DNA of 64,000 bases, from contig NZ_GL397214.1 of NCBI RefSeq assembly GCF_000146675.1, positions 542,234-606,233 on the forward strand, read 5' to 3'. Of this stretch, positions 28,440-36,908 are shown in pieces. The notes under the pieces were generated by a model, which did no database searches, was not told the DNA's origin, and worked only from the letters and a program-made list of their open reading frames with translations. Positions within the stretch are counted from its first letter, which is position 1, and every line of letters begins with the position of its first letter. A program made the position numbers and the translations under genes. The stretch is from Hoylesella marshii DSM 16973 = JCM 13450. Its GTDB lineage: Bacteria; Bacteroidota; Bacteroidia; Bacteroidales; Bacteroidaceae.

Positions 28440-29843
28440 TTACATCTTACGTCCACGGGACTTCTTCTGTTTGTTCTCGTCCTGCTTTTGCTTCTGCTCA
28501 GCAGTAGGCTGTGTCTGTCCCGTTTTGAGTGGTTCTTTCACATTTTTGGTGGCTTCGTTGGTCTTGCCGTGGTTATTGACCGCAACCTGTGTCTTGTGTT
28601 CCTCTGCTACGGCAACCACCTTTTCTTTGCCGGTTTCTTGCTTTTTGTCAGGATTCCACTTGTAAAAACGTGGGCGATTCTGTTCCTTGTCCATGCGAAC
28701 ATAGGCATTGAATGATTGTCCCTGTTTGTCCACCATATTCTTTAGATATAGTGTACGACCGCTATCCAATGCTTCACGCTGTTTATCTGATAACTCTAAA
28801 CCGCAAAGCTTATGTGGGACACCTTGCTGCTGTGTCTGCTGCTGGCGTTCCTTAAAACCACGGTTATTGTCAAAGATGAACTCAATGCCTTTTCGCTCGG
28901 CATTAACCTGCAGGGTGGCGTTGAAAGACTTGCCGCTCTTGGCGGTCATACCCTCCACTTTCACGGCTTTGCCTTCCACAAGATCTTTGTACTGGACATC
29001 AGAGAGCGTTACACCCTTGATCTCCTTGGGAATGTTCACACGGTCGGCACGTAAGGCAACAATTTCGTTGGTCTGTGGATCGATGGAGACATAGGCAGAA
29101 AAAGGATTGCCGTTCTTGGGCGTTACTTCGATTGTCTTGCCAAGGTTGCCCGTAGCAAGGAGTTGCTCCTTTTCTTCGGGAGAGAACTTGTAACCCATAT
29201 AGGGGAAGTCGAGCTGTGGCTCCTTGCGTAACGGGTGGATAGCCAAGCCGACATTGCCATTATCATCCGTGCGGAATGCAAGACGTGCTTCGGTGTAGAT
29301 GGTCGTGTCACCAATAGGTACGGCAATAGTAATAAGGTTACTCTTCTGCCAAGAAAGCATCTTTTCTAACTCTCCACTTTGTTCCAGTCGTTCACGGGTA
29401 AGACCGAGGTCACCAAGTTGCTTCCAATCAATCTTCGACTCATCAATGGCTGTGGCGTTCTTCTTTTTCGGCAGATAATCGTCAAAGGATACTCCAATCT
29501 CTGTCAGTTGCTGTTTGCTTTCTGGCTTTTCACGACTTTGCAACATGGTGCGAAGATTGTCCACACCTTGTTCTACATTGTTTGCCAAAACCTTGTACAG
29601 TCCGAAACGAGTCGGGTTATTGAACTGTTTGAGGAAATTGGACATGAAGTTCTTTAGAAGTCCGTCCTTGTTGTTGAATTTCAAGAACGCAGCCTGATTG
29701 GCAGCGGCAGCCTCTGTGGTCTTGAGGTTGCCCTTGTCGTCGATACCCGATACTACGGAGATTTTTCCCGCTTCTTGCTCATTCTTCACTTCCGTGCGGT
29801 CTTCCAAGACCAGCACATAGTTGTCATTGTTGTTTGGTTCCAT
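28440..29843 (-). CDS. DUF3945 domain protein (orf3-like)
   Basis: This 467-aa hydrophilic protein has an N-terminal DUF4099-like part (FLKFNNKDGLLKNFMSNFLK) followed by repeated DUF3945 units with the pattern GK..K.EGMTAKSGKSFNATLQV and ending in the conserved QVAVNNHGKTNEATKNVKEP tail. It corresponds to orf3, which precedes exc in CTnDOT. The precise role is unknown, perhaps nucleic-acid binding in transfer or excision. Its 5' leader carries a -7 box at 29884-29891. Confidence 0.8.
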   Translation of the reverse strand: MEPNNNDNYVLVLEDRTEVKNEQEAGKISVVSGIDDKGNLKTTEAAAANQAAFLKFNNKDGLLKNFMSNFLKQFNNPTRFGLYKVLANNVEQGVDNLRTMLQSREKPESKQQLTEIGVSFDDYLPKKKNATAIDESKIDWKQLGDLGLTRERLEQSGELEKMLSWQKSNLITIAVPIGDTTIYTEARLAFRTDDNGNVGLAIHPLRKEPQLDFPYMGYKFSPEEKEQLLATGNLGKTIEVTPKNGNPFSAYVSIDPQTNEIVALRADRVNIPKEIKGVTLSDVQYKDLVEGKAVKVEGMTAKSGKSFNATLQVNAERKGIEFIFDNNRGFKERQQQTQQQGVPHKLCGLELSDKQREALDSGRTLYLKNMVDKQGQSFNAYVRMDKEQNRPRFYKWNPDKKQETGKEKVVAVAEEHKTQVAVNNHGKTNEATKNVKEPLKTGQTQPTAEQKQKQDENKQKKSRGRKM

Positions 29844-29883
29844 AAATATTACATTTTGATGAATATATAATGTTATATATTGG

Positions 29884-29891
29884 CAAAATTA
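29884..29891 (-). promoter_or_regulatory. Predicted -7 box of the DUF3945-topB-helicase operon
   Basis: CAAAATTA on the plus strand reads TAATTTTG (TAnnTTTG) on the minus strand, about 40 bp before the ATG at 29843. Confidence 0.45.
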
Positions 29892-30074
29892 AACGGATAA
29901 AACCAAACGTTCACACTGTGAGGAAATAGTGGGAAAAAGTGGGAAACAAAATGAGAGGAAGATTTGATGTACCAACAAAAAAAACTTCCCCTACAAGAGA
30001 AAGTCTATGGATGAGAAAGCACATCAACGATAAGTTTTTTGGTTTGCAGCTCGAATGTCAGCTACCAATAACCG

Positions 30075-30100
30075 TGACCGACGTCGGTCAGCGTCGTGAG
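30075..30100. repeat. Palindrome and first copy of a repeat bounding the lipoprotein island
   Basis: TGACCGACGTCGGTCA (30075-30090) is a perfect 16-bp palindrome. The stretch GACGTCGGTCAGCGTCGTGA and onwards recurs with two changes at 36023-36047, and CGACGTCGGTCA occurs again at 30258-30269. Confidence 0.6.
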
Positions 30101-30136
30101 TGACGACATCTGGAAGAATATTGGATGAAACACACA

Positions 30137-30176
30137 GGGGGGGGAGTTTTTTCTGAAAAGAAAAACTCCTCCCCCC
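30137..30176. terminator. Hairpin terminator downstream of the ICMT-like gene
   Basis: A run of eight G followed by AGTTTTTT pairs with AAAAACTCCTCCCCCC across a short loop (TCTGAAAAG). The stem is strong and symmetrical and may work in either direction. It contains one of three unusual poly-G runs in this island. Confidence 0.6.
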
Positions 30177-30275
30177 TTGATGCCTCACGGCTGTCTGTGA
30201 TTGCTGTCCTGTTTATAAAAGTTATCCTGATGATAGGTAGTATTTTATAAAGTTTATCGACGTCGGTCACGATCG

Positions 30276-30842
30276 TTACGATAGCAGGTGTCGCATGGCT
30301 CTTTCCTCTTGACGGATGCGAACTATTAGCAGGTAGCCGTAGAGGGGCAGACCTACGCATAACGTTGTCCAAGCATGGCAGAGTAGCGCCACACCTATCA
30401 GTTCTGGTATGATGTTGAGGAAATAGTTTGGGTGTCGCACCGTACGAAACAAGAAACTACGATTGATGCGATGGTTGGGTACGATGTAGAGTTTCACTGT
30501 CCAAACGTCACTCAGCTTGTAGATGACGTAAAACAGCATGATGTAGGCGAATGCCATGACTGCCACGCCGATGACAGAGGTCCTGTCAAACTCCATATTG
30601 CTGGTATATCCCTCATAGAGGGCACCAAAGTAGTAGGCTATATGGGCAAGCGTCAGCAGTAGGGAGTTGCGTTTTCCGTACTGTGTAGCTCCACATTTGA
30701 TGAGACGTTTCTCGTTCCTTATTGAGAAAGCGAGGGAGAACAAGCGTAATACAAAGAAACTTGCGAAGATGATAATTGCATATAGCATGACTGTAATATG
30801 TTTTATGATGTTTAATAATCCGCTATGAAGCCGTGCCGACAC
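30276..30842 (-). CDS. ICMT-like integral membrane methyltransferase family protein
   Basis: This protein is 188 aa from the GTG at 30842, or 171 aa from the ATG at 30789 (MLYAIIIFASFFVLRLF), which I find more likely. It has about four membrane segments and the isoprenylcysteine carboxyl-methyltransferase-type C-terminus with FRTVRHPNYFLNIIPELIG and RIRQEERAM. Bacterial members (YpbQ-like) are presumed lipid or small-molecule methyltransferases. A G9 tract (30845-30853) lies just upstream, so the start or expression may vary by slippage. It is the last gene of the island. Confidence 0.7.
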   Translation of the reverse strand: MSARLHSGLLNIIKHITVMLYAIIIFASFFVLRLFSLAFSIRNEKRLIKCGATQYGKRNSLLLTLAHIAYYFGALYEGYTSNMEFDRTSVIGVAVMAFAYIMLFYVIYKLSDVWTVKLYIVPNHRINRSFLFRTVRHPNYFLNIIPELIGVALLCHAWTTLCVGLPLYGYLLIVRIRQEERAMRHLLS

Positions 30843-30895
30843 GCGGGGGGGGGATTACGCACGGCTCGGCTGGTGTGTTGACTTGCCCCAACTTG

Positions 30896-32860
30896 TTACC
30901 ACTGCTTGAGCGGCGGTGTGGCAGTATCGTTGAATTTGATGGCGATGTTGGTGAGTCCGTTGTCCCACCAGCCTGCAAAGTTGAAAAGCAGTATACCCGT
31001 TGTACGCAACTGATGGTCTCCCTTAAGAATATTTATCACATGCGGATCAACGTATCCTGTGACGGCATTGGGTGTGCCTATGCCGTTTGGACCCGTGTAC
31101 GAGCAGAAGGTGATGAACCAGTCGGGTGCCGCACCACCGTACGCCTCACTGGCTTTTAGCAGGTTCTGGCGCACGAGATTCACCTTGTCGCCAGCAGCGC
31201 ATCTGTAAGTGTCCTCCACATTCAGCGTGGTACGACTGTGATTGGTGGAGTAGATATTGGTAGAGAATTGTTTGTTATCATACCAGCGGTCTATCCACCC
31301 CGAGTTGGTGGAGTACCAGCCCTCACGGCTCAAGATGAGCATCTTGCCTCGTAGTTCTCCCATTGTAAGTGTCGGACTGAACGATCCTGCAATGTATGGT
31401 GTAACGTAGGGATCAGCCCTTAACACGTTACCCACTGCCGTACGGTACTTGTTACCTCCATCTTTGTCGTAGTCGTGGTCACGCTTGATGGTCATGATAA
31501 CCGTTTCCGATGGGTGCTCCCGCAGAAAATCGGCGGTGGCACGCAATACATCCTTGTGGAACGTGCGGTCGAATACATTACTGGCGTGGCATAGCTTTAG
31601 CACACCATCTGCAAGCACCAAGCGTATGTCGAAGAAGCGTATGCCGCTCTCGAGCTGCCCCTTGATGTCCTTGTCTTGCGTCTTCACCCACCAGTTGCCT
31701 GACCATGCTCCTGTATCGTGTGTTCCGGGTATGGACATCTTGCACACCAGTCGGTCGTCCTCCATATCCTGCATCCAGTTGGCATAGGTAGTGGAGATTA
31801 GTTGCCGCAGTTTCAGTGAGAGCGTGTAGGTTCGACCTGCCACGGGGCCTTGCGCATTGCTTTTTCCTTCCAGTGGAGTGTGGTACAGCCACCATGGCGA
31901 TCGATGTATCTTGGCTTCTTCTGCAGGTACGACGAAGTAATTGCCCGAATACCCTACGGATTTACCTATGGGCATACTCCAGAAGCCATACCAGGCTGAT
32001 GTCTCGCCCGGTTTTAATGTGAGTGGTTGTGCGAGTGGACATTCGAAATCCTCTCCGCTTTTCTGCAAAACTGGAGAAACGACAGGCGCATCCCCTCGTT
32101 CATCAGTCTGCCACATTGCCTCCCACACGAATGGTGCTGCCTGCATGGAATCGTCAGTGGGGCGCATGCGCAGTGATGCCACGCTCATGTCATGTTTAGT
32201 ATCATTTGTCAATCTCATGCGTATGAACGCTCCTTGCGGTTTGAAACTCACATGTGGCGAACGCAGGTGTAAACCGTCGCTCGTTTTCAAGGGCAACCAA
32301 GCTGACAGGTAAGGCATGTTCCATAGTTGCTCCTCATTTTGGCTTATGGGGCGTGCCAAACGCTCTACGCCCATTTTTATTTTGTGCGTCTTCTCATCGT
32401 AGGTTCCATGACCAAGTAGAAAACACGCCTGCCAATTACCAATTTTTTCATCGTGAGGAGCCTCCACGTCAGCATTGAGAGTGTCGCACCACAAGACACC
32501 ATCATGCGTTTTCCATTTCACCTGTACTAATTTTATTGGTATCTTGGGGTTTTCGTTTCTGATAACACAAAGTCCCTCAGTTGTTTCGCCTTCTTTTAGC
32601 CGCATCTTCGGTGGGACCATATCTCCCTCAAAACCATAGGTGAAGGATCTTGTTGCTACCATCTTGGTGTTATCTACACCACCATTAGGGACTTCTATTG
32701 TAAGCCGTATCGTGGTTGATTGATGAGACGAACTTTCGCTATTCACTGTAGTGTCACCGTCGCATCCGTATAGAAGCATGGTGGATAACAGCGCATATAT
32801 CACCGTCAAATTATAGATTGTTCTTTTACCCCATTGAAGGGCGATTTGTCCTGAAATCAT
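30896..32860 (-). CDS. Lipoprotein with phosphatidylinositol-phospholipase C (PI-PLC X) domain
   Basis: This 654-aa protein has a signal ending in a lipobox (MLLYGC), a beta-rich region of about 300 residues resembling fimbrillin-like surface proteins (PQGAFIRMRLTNDTKHDM), and a C-terminal PI-PLC domain (about 365-650). In that domain both catalytic histidines are visible: SIPGTHDTG and LKLCHASNVFDRTF, followed by HPSETVIMTIKRDHD. The family cleaves the glycerophosphate bond of phosphatidylinositol or related lipids. Surface display is likely from the lipid anchor. The promoter -7 box is at 32894-32901. Confidence 0.88.
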   Translation of the reverse strand: MISGQIALQWGKRTIYNLTVIYALLSTMLLYGCDGDTTVNSESSSHQSTTIRLTIEVPNGGVDNTKMVATRSFTYGFEGDMVPPKMRLKEGETTEGLCVIRNENPKIPIKLVQVKWKTHDGVLWCDTLNADVEAPHDEKIGNWQACFLLGHGTYDEKTHKIKMGVERLARPISQNEEQLWNMPYLSAWLPLKTSDGLHLRSPHVSFKPQGAFIRMRLTNDTKHDMSVASLRMRPTDDSMQAAPFVWEAMWQTDERGDAPVVSPVLQKSGEDFECPLAQPLTLKPGETSAWYGFWSMPIGKSVGYSGNYFVVPAEEAKIHRSPWWLYHTPLEGKSNAQGPVAGRTYTLSLKLRQLISTTYANWMQDMEDDRLVCKMSIPGTHDTGAWSGNWWVKTQDKDIKGQLESGIRFFDIRLVLADGVLKLCHASNVFDRTFHKDVLRATADFLREHPSETVIMTIKRDHDYDKDGGNKYRTAVGNVLRADPYVTPYIAGSFSPTLTMGELRGKMLILSREGWYSTNSGWIDRWYDNKQFSTNIYSTNHSRTTLNVEDTYRCAAGDKVNLVRQNLLKASEAYGGAAPDWFITFCSYTGPNGIGTPNAVTGYVDPHVINILKGDHQLRTTGILLFNFAGWWDNGLTNIAIKFNDTATPPLKQW

Positions 32861-32893
32861 AGTAAATCCTATGTATTTTTATTTTTTAAGGTG

Positions 32894-32901
32894 CAAAGAT
32901 A
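32894..32901 (-). promoter_or_regulatory. Predicted -7 box for the PI-PLC lipoprotein gene
   Basis: CAAAGATA reads TATCTTTG on the minus strand, 34 bp before the ATG at 32860, matching TAnnTTTG. Confidence 0.5.
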
Positions 32902-33281
32902 GTGAATAATAGGCAACTTCCAAAACCTAACTATTGGCATTTATCGTACGCTTTGGAAAGAAATGGAATGATGTAACTTTGAGTTGCAGCGGTCTTCTTT
33001 TCAAAAGTCTATGTACACGCAAAATGCATCTCGTAGTCATCTATGGACTTCGAGATGCACAGCCTCGCAAAATTACATACCCAATCCGGGTTGTTAAATA
33101 TTGTAAATAACGGGGGTAAGGAAGCTAAAAATATAAGTAGGGAAGCATAGAAGCCTACCACACACAGTGTTATGGATAAATTCACCAATAGGAACCAACA
33201 TGTATTTGTTATTTTTAGCCATTCCTTAACATAAAATTATATACTATAGTGAGGGACACGCATTGTCCCTCACCTTAGATA
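32902..33281. other. Gap between two lipoprotein genes, with an inverted repeat
   Basis: No gene seen. TGCATCTCG at 33025-33033 and CGAGATGCA at 33051-33059 form a 9-bp inverted repeat around a 17-nt loop. It could be an operator or hairpin for the PI-PLC gene. The rest is AT-rich. Confidence 0.45.
33249..33273 (-). terminator. Terminator of the large lipoprotein gene
   Basis: GTGAGGGAC acgcatt GTCCCTCAC is a perfect 9-bp stem, 9 bp after the stop codon of the gene at 33282-35747. Confidence 0.7.
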
Positions 33282-35747
33282 CTATTTGCGACGTATGAGT
33301 CGTTGCTCGTCCTTGTCTTTCTGCAACTGGCGTGGGGCGCGCTTGCCGAACTCGTCCACGTCTCTGTTTACCATGAGGCGAACGCCGTAGTGCAGGGTGG
33401 CATTATCGTTATGTCCACGGTCGAAGCCGTCTTTGGATAGCACACGGTAGCAGAATGTCTTGTTGCTGTGCTCGTTGTCCTTGTCGTAGGTGTCGTATTT
33501 CCAGCGTGTTCTTGACCAGTATGCCATGCGCCATGTAGCTCCGCCTTTTGGGAAGGGGTAGCCTACGCAGGGCAAAACACGATAACAGTCGGTACGATAG
33601 AGCGGGTTGCTGTCCGAACATTCTCCCCACCACTTGTCGTCCATGATGTCGCGCACGGTTACGTTGGCGTTGCCTATCCAACGGCTCTGTACCACGAGGC
33701 GCATGCCCTGTCCGTCGTTGGTGGCATCGGGACCGCCAGCGTCCATGAACCTCCAGCGATAGGCACAGCGATAGCGGTTGCCGTAGGGACGGCGGTCTTT
33801 GTGCGACTGTGCCTCCTTATTGTTGCCGTAGAAACGAATGGCGTAGAGTTCGAGCCGGCTCTTATCTTGCATAAAGTAGGAGTAGAAGATAGGTTTATTG
33901 TTCCAAAACCGCTCTTCTTGAATATCTGCCTTGTTGCTGTTGTGTGTTTCGCCAGCTGTGATGATGGGGCGCATGTCGTCTTCCTCTGGGTCGAACATTT
34001 CGAAGTAAGGGTTGGGAGCAGACTTGATGTTATTCCAGCCTGTAAGACCTATAGGCAAAGTACCATTATAGATGCTTGTAAGGATATTAGGCAAGGCGAT
34101 TCCCCATTCTTCGCCAGTGGGAAGATGGTAATCTTGTGGCTTCATGGTGCCATTGTTAAGCGCAAAGCGCATTTTCATATCGGCACTTTTGAGCGACCAG
34201 TTGTTCACCCATCCGTAATCAGCCTCGTTGGGGTGTGGTGCGTTGGTGTCGTGGAAGCCCATCTCATCGGTCTTGCTGTTTGTTACCGCCAAGCGTTCCA
34301 AAGGGTTTGCCCACGGATAGGCAGGCTTACCGTCTCTCATCTCACTAAAACGTGGACGACACACACCTACTTCCGTGGAGAAGCCACAGCCTTTAACTTT
34401 TTTGCTTTTGAAATCGAGAACTTTGAACTCGCCCGACCATTCCTGAGGTTTTGACTGCCCAACCAACCATTCATCAGCGTACGGATAACGTGGGTTGCCT
34501 TTCTGTTTCCTACCCAGCATAAATCCTCCACGCTCGGCGGTAAGCATGGTTTGCCCGATGTAGTTGAGCTTAGGTATGGGCATACCCCACACGTAGAACT
34601 CGTCGTACTCGGCTTTCTCCTTTCCCTTGCGCATGGCAGAGGCATCGAAGGTGTAGCGATACTCGTAGAGTGGCGAACCGTAGTCTGCGCTCTCGTCGAG
34701 TGGGTTCACGTTGCCAGGATTGTTGAAATGTATCTGCCTGTCATTTTCGTACATCCAGTAGAAGTTGCTTTCAATGCTGTTCGTCCAAGGGCGCAACTCG
34801 CAATCGAGACCGAAAGAATGATCCATAGCAAGATCGGCATTGGAGCGGAACAGGCTGGGAGGCATCATCAGGAAACCGCCTCGGGCAGTGATTTGCGAGC
34901 TGGCAAAGGCATATTTATGTCCCTCTGGTTTTACCAAGTCGGTATTGCGCTTCACCTTGAAGCGTATCATTGTTCCCAATAACCTAAACTTCCATTTGTC
35001 AAAATTGATTTTTCCATCTTTCATCTGTAATTTCATCCAGCCTGTGGCATAAGGTACGGTAACTCGAATGTTTCCATTAGCATCAAGTTGGTTGTGGTAT
35101 GGAGAGTGATTAGGGTCGAAGTCTACATAGAAATGATATAGCTTTTCTGCACGTCTCCTTGTCTTGTCGTCAAGACTCATATTTTTGCGTTCTCTGTCAA
35201 AGTCTGGGTTATATTCGCCTCCGATGATGCCACACACATACCATTCCTCATTTTGCTTTGGTGTAAATGCCTTGTCGTTGAGCCAATGAAACTCAACCAT
35301 GTCGTTAGTTTTTACGTCAATAGAGCCATCGCTATTGTAGCTTACTTTGTCAAATTTTACCTCTCCAGCTCCAAGCACCACCTTGTTGCCGTCCATCGCC
35401 TCTTTGCCGTCAATCATCGTCTTGGCGTTTTTGTCTACACGTACGATAAAGATTCGTGCTTTGAGTTCGGTGCCTTCTATCACTGGAAGATACTTTGAAT
35501 TTACAGAAACGGCACGTGTGGTTGTAGTATTTCCATCCAATGAGGAGGATACATCAGCCAGCTCTACACAGGCATTACCCGAAATGCCAATTCTTGAAGT
35601 TTCACCAATGTTTTTCTCTGTAGTCTGCTTAACATCTGTGCTATTAAGCATTGTTTCATCAGCGCATGAAACAAGAAATGAGAGCACTATCACGCAGGAT
35701 AAGAGCCATTTCATCTTACTCGTTTTTGGTGTAAAGAATGTATTCAT
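33282..35747 (-). CDS. Large surface lipoprotein, fimbrillin-like N-terminus
   Basis: This 821-aa protein has a signal peptide from the inner Met12 (MKWLLSCVIVLSFLVSC) with a lipobox Cys near residue 28. The N-terminal half (TTTRAVSVNSKYLPVIEG, then FRLLGTMIRFKVKRN) resembles fimbrillin-type adhesins of Bacteroidales. The C-terminal half has the DYHLPTGEEWGIALP, YRCAYRWRF and LHYGVRLMV patterns seen in FISUMP-like repeat modules of surface proteins. The function is unknown; adhesion or a cell-surface role is inferred. It follows a 57-aa peptide gene by 23 bp and has its own terminator downstream. Confidence 0.65.
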   Translation of the reverse strand: MNTFFTPKTSKMKWLLSCVIVLSFLVSCADETMLNSTDVKQTTEKNIGETSRIGISGNACVELADVSSSLDGNTTTTRAVSVNSKYLPVIEGTELKARIFIVRVDKNAKTMIDGKEAMDGNKVVLGAGEVKFDKVSYNSDGSIDVKTNDMVEFHWLNDKAFTPKQNEEWYVCGIIGGEYNPDFDRERKNMSLDDKTRRRAEKLYHFYVDFDPNHSPYHNQLDANGNIRVTVPYATGWMKLQMKDGKINFDKWKFRLLGTMIRFKVKRNTDLVKPEGHKYAFASSQITARGGFLMMPPSLFRSNADLAMDHSFGLDCELRPWTNSIESNFYWMYENDRQIHFNNPGNVNPLDESADYGSPLYEYRYTFDASAMRKGKEKAEYDEFYVWGMPIPKLNYIGQTMLTAERGGFMLGRKQKGNPRYPYADEWLVGQSKPQEWSGEFKVLDFKSKKVKGCGFSTEVGVCRPRFSEMRDGKPAYPWANPLERLAVTNSKTDEMGFHDTNAPHPNEADYGWVNNWSLKSADMKMRFALNNGTMKPQDYHLPTGEEWGIALPNILTSIYNGTLPIGLTGWNNIKSAPNPYFEMFDPEEDDMRPIITAGETHNSNKADIQEERFWNNKPIFYSYFMQDKSRLELYAIRFYGNNKEAQSHKDRRPYGNRYRCAYRWRFMDAGGPDATNDGQGMRLVVQSRWIGNANVTVRDIMDDKWWGECSDSNPLYRTDCYRVLPCVGYPFPKGGATWRMAYWSRTRWKYDTYDKDNEHSNKTFCYRVLSKDGFDRGHNDNATLHYGVRLMVNRDVDEFGKRAPRQLQKDKDEQRLIRRK

Positions 35748-35770
35748 TGCTATTGATAATATATTGTAGG

Positions 35771-35944
35771 TTAGTCTTCTATTAAATTATCCCCGTCGCC
35801 AGCGTCACCTGCACCAATATTTATATTTTGGCCGCTTGCAGCCAGCAGCGTACACTCTGCCTGCATGGGTATCATCGTGATTTCTGGACGAACGTACTGT
35901 TTTTTCTCTCTCGTTGTTTCTTGAGTGTCAATTATCTCTGTCAT
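35771..35944 (-). CDS. 57-aa peptide with LLAASG motif, upstream of the large lipoprotein
   Basis: The short frame begins MTEIIDTQETTREKKQYVRP, continues EITMIPMQAECTLLAASGQN and ends with a Gly/Asp-rich tail (GAGDAGDGDNLIED). Short proteins with a YVxPEIxxxxMxxE start and a LLAxSG segment followed by a polar tail are common before lipoprotein genes in Prevotella and relatives. Their function is not established. No signal peptide is visible. The 23-bp spacing to the lipoprotein gene suggests one transcript. Confidence 0.6.
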   Translation of the reverse strand: MTEIIDTQETTREKKQYVRPEITMIPMQAECTLLAASGQNINIGAGDAGDGDNLIED

Positions 35945-36022
35945 AATTCTTAAAATTTATGTTATTAATACTAATTGGTTAAAATCTCGTGTATTGTTGC
36001 CTGCCCAAGTTTGTTTGTGAGT

Positions 36023-36047
36023 GACGTCGGTCAGTGTTGTGAGTGAC
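36023..36047. repeat. Second copy of the island-bounding repeat
   Basis: GACGTCGGTCAGTGTTGTGA followed by GTGAC matches 30080-30104 with two changes (25 bp), in the same orientation. Confidence 0.55.
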
Positions 36048-36181
36048 CTTTTATTGCACTTCGTTTTGGAACTTGCAGACCTTTTCGCTCTTTTCCTCCA
36101 TAAGCGTGTTCGTTTTTCGGTTACATAGTCTTTTATTGTCTTAATCTCTATCAGTGCTACACGACTATAGGTTGTTTTCAT

Positions 36182-36908
36182 AGTTTTTTGTTGTAGCGTT
36201 TCCTGCTTTTGCTATTTCGTACATACGAGTACTGTGCGCAAGTCACACGACACTCATGGGTATGGCGATACTCCTCTCATACCTTTTCTTGCGATGAAAA
36301 AAGGCGGAGAGAGAGTAGTGCGCGGCGAACCAATAAAAAGTGTTAAAAATTCGGGGGGGGGTAATAAAAGATGTTAATAAACATGCAGAGTGCAACATTC
36401 TTTCGCACTCTTTGCTAAAGGCGGAAGAAGAAGTTGGCAGGCAGCCGAAATTGCGAGTCGCATATTTATACATACATCATCAAAAATAGTTATTACCTTT
36501 ATTTTTGTTGCTCCTGAATATATCCAATATGGGAGCGCTATTGTTCTTAACTGTATTTATAACCATAGAACAACCAAAACTAATCAGAAATATCCGAGTG
36601 TAAATCTTTAATTACCAGCATATTCTAAAATTTAACACTTTTCGGTTGCCATTTGTCGCTTCCCAAATTTCCACATATTTTTGAGACGTATTTCTGACGT
36701 GGAGAATTTGCGGGGCTTGTTTTTTGTCACACCGTGCAGACAGTTGACAAGGGTTTACAACCGTTTACGACAAGCGACAATAACCGCCCCGATATGCGGA
36801 AACAGTCACACTGTGTAGAAAAGCGACAATGGTTGACTTCCGTTCACATCCGTTTACCATTTCAGAGATATAGGATTGAAGAAATGAACCATTAAACGAT
36901 AAAACGGT
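36182..36908. other. Intergenic region with poly-G tract and candidate recombinase sites
   Basis: No gene found. It holds a G9 tract (36353-36361). Upstream of the HTH gene the octamer AGCGACAA occurs three times (36653-36660 on the minus strand, 36773-36780 and 36822-36829 on the plus strand) together with two CCGTTTAC words. This iterated pattern next to an integrase module suggests arm-type or excisionase binding sites and a possible element end. Confidence 0.45.

Noticed and set aside
35957-36181. 74-aa minus-strand frame upstream of the LLAASG peptide
   Set aside because: Basic, unconserved-looking sequence that spans one of the GACGTCGGTCA repeats; no convincing start site or homology.
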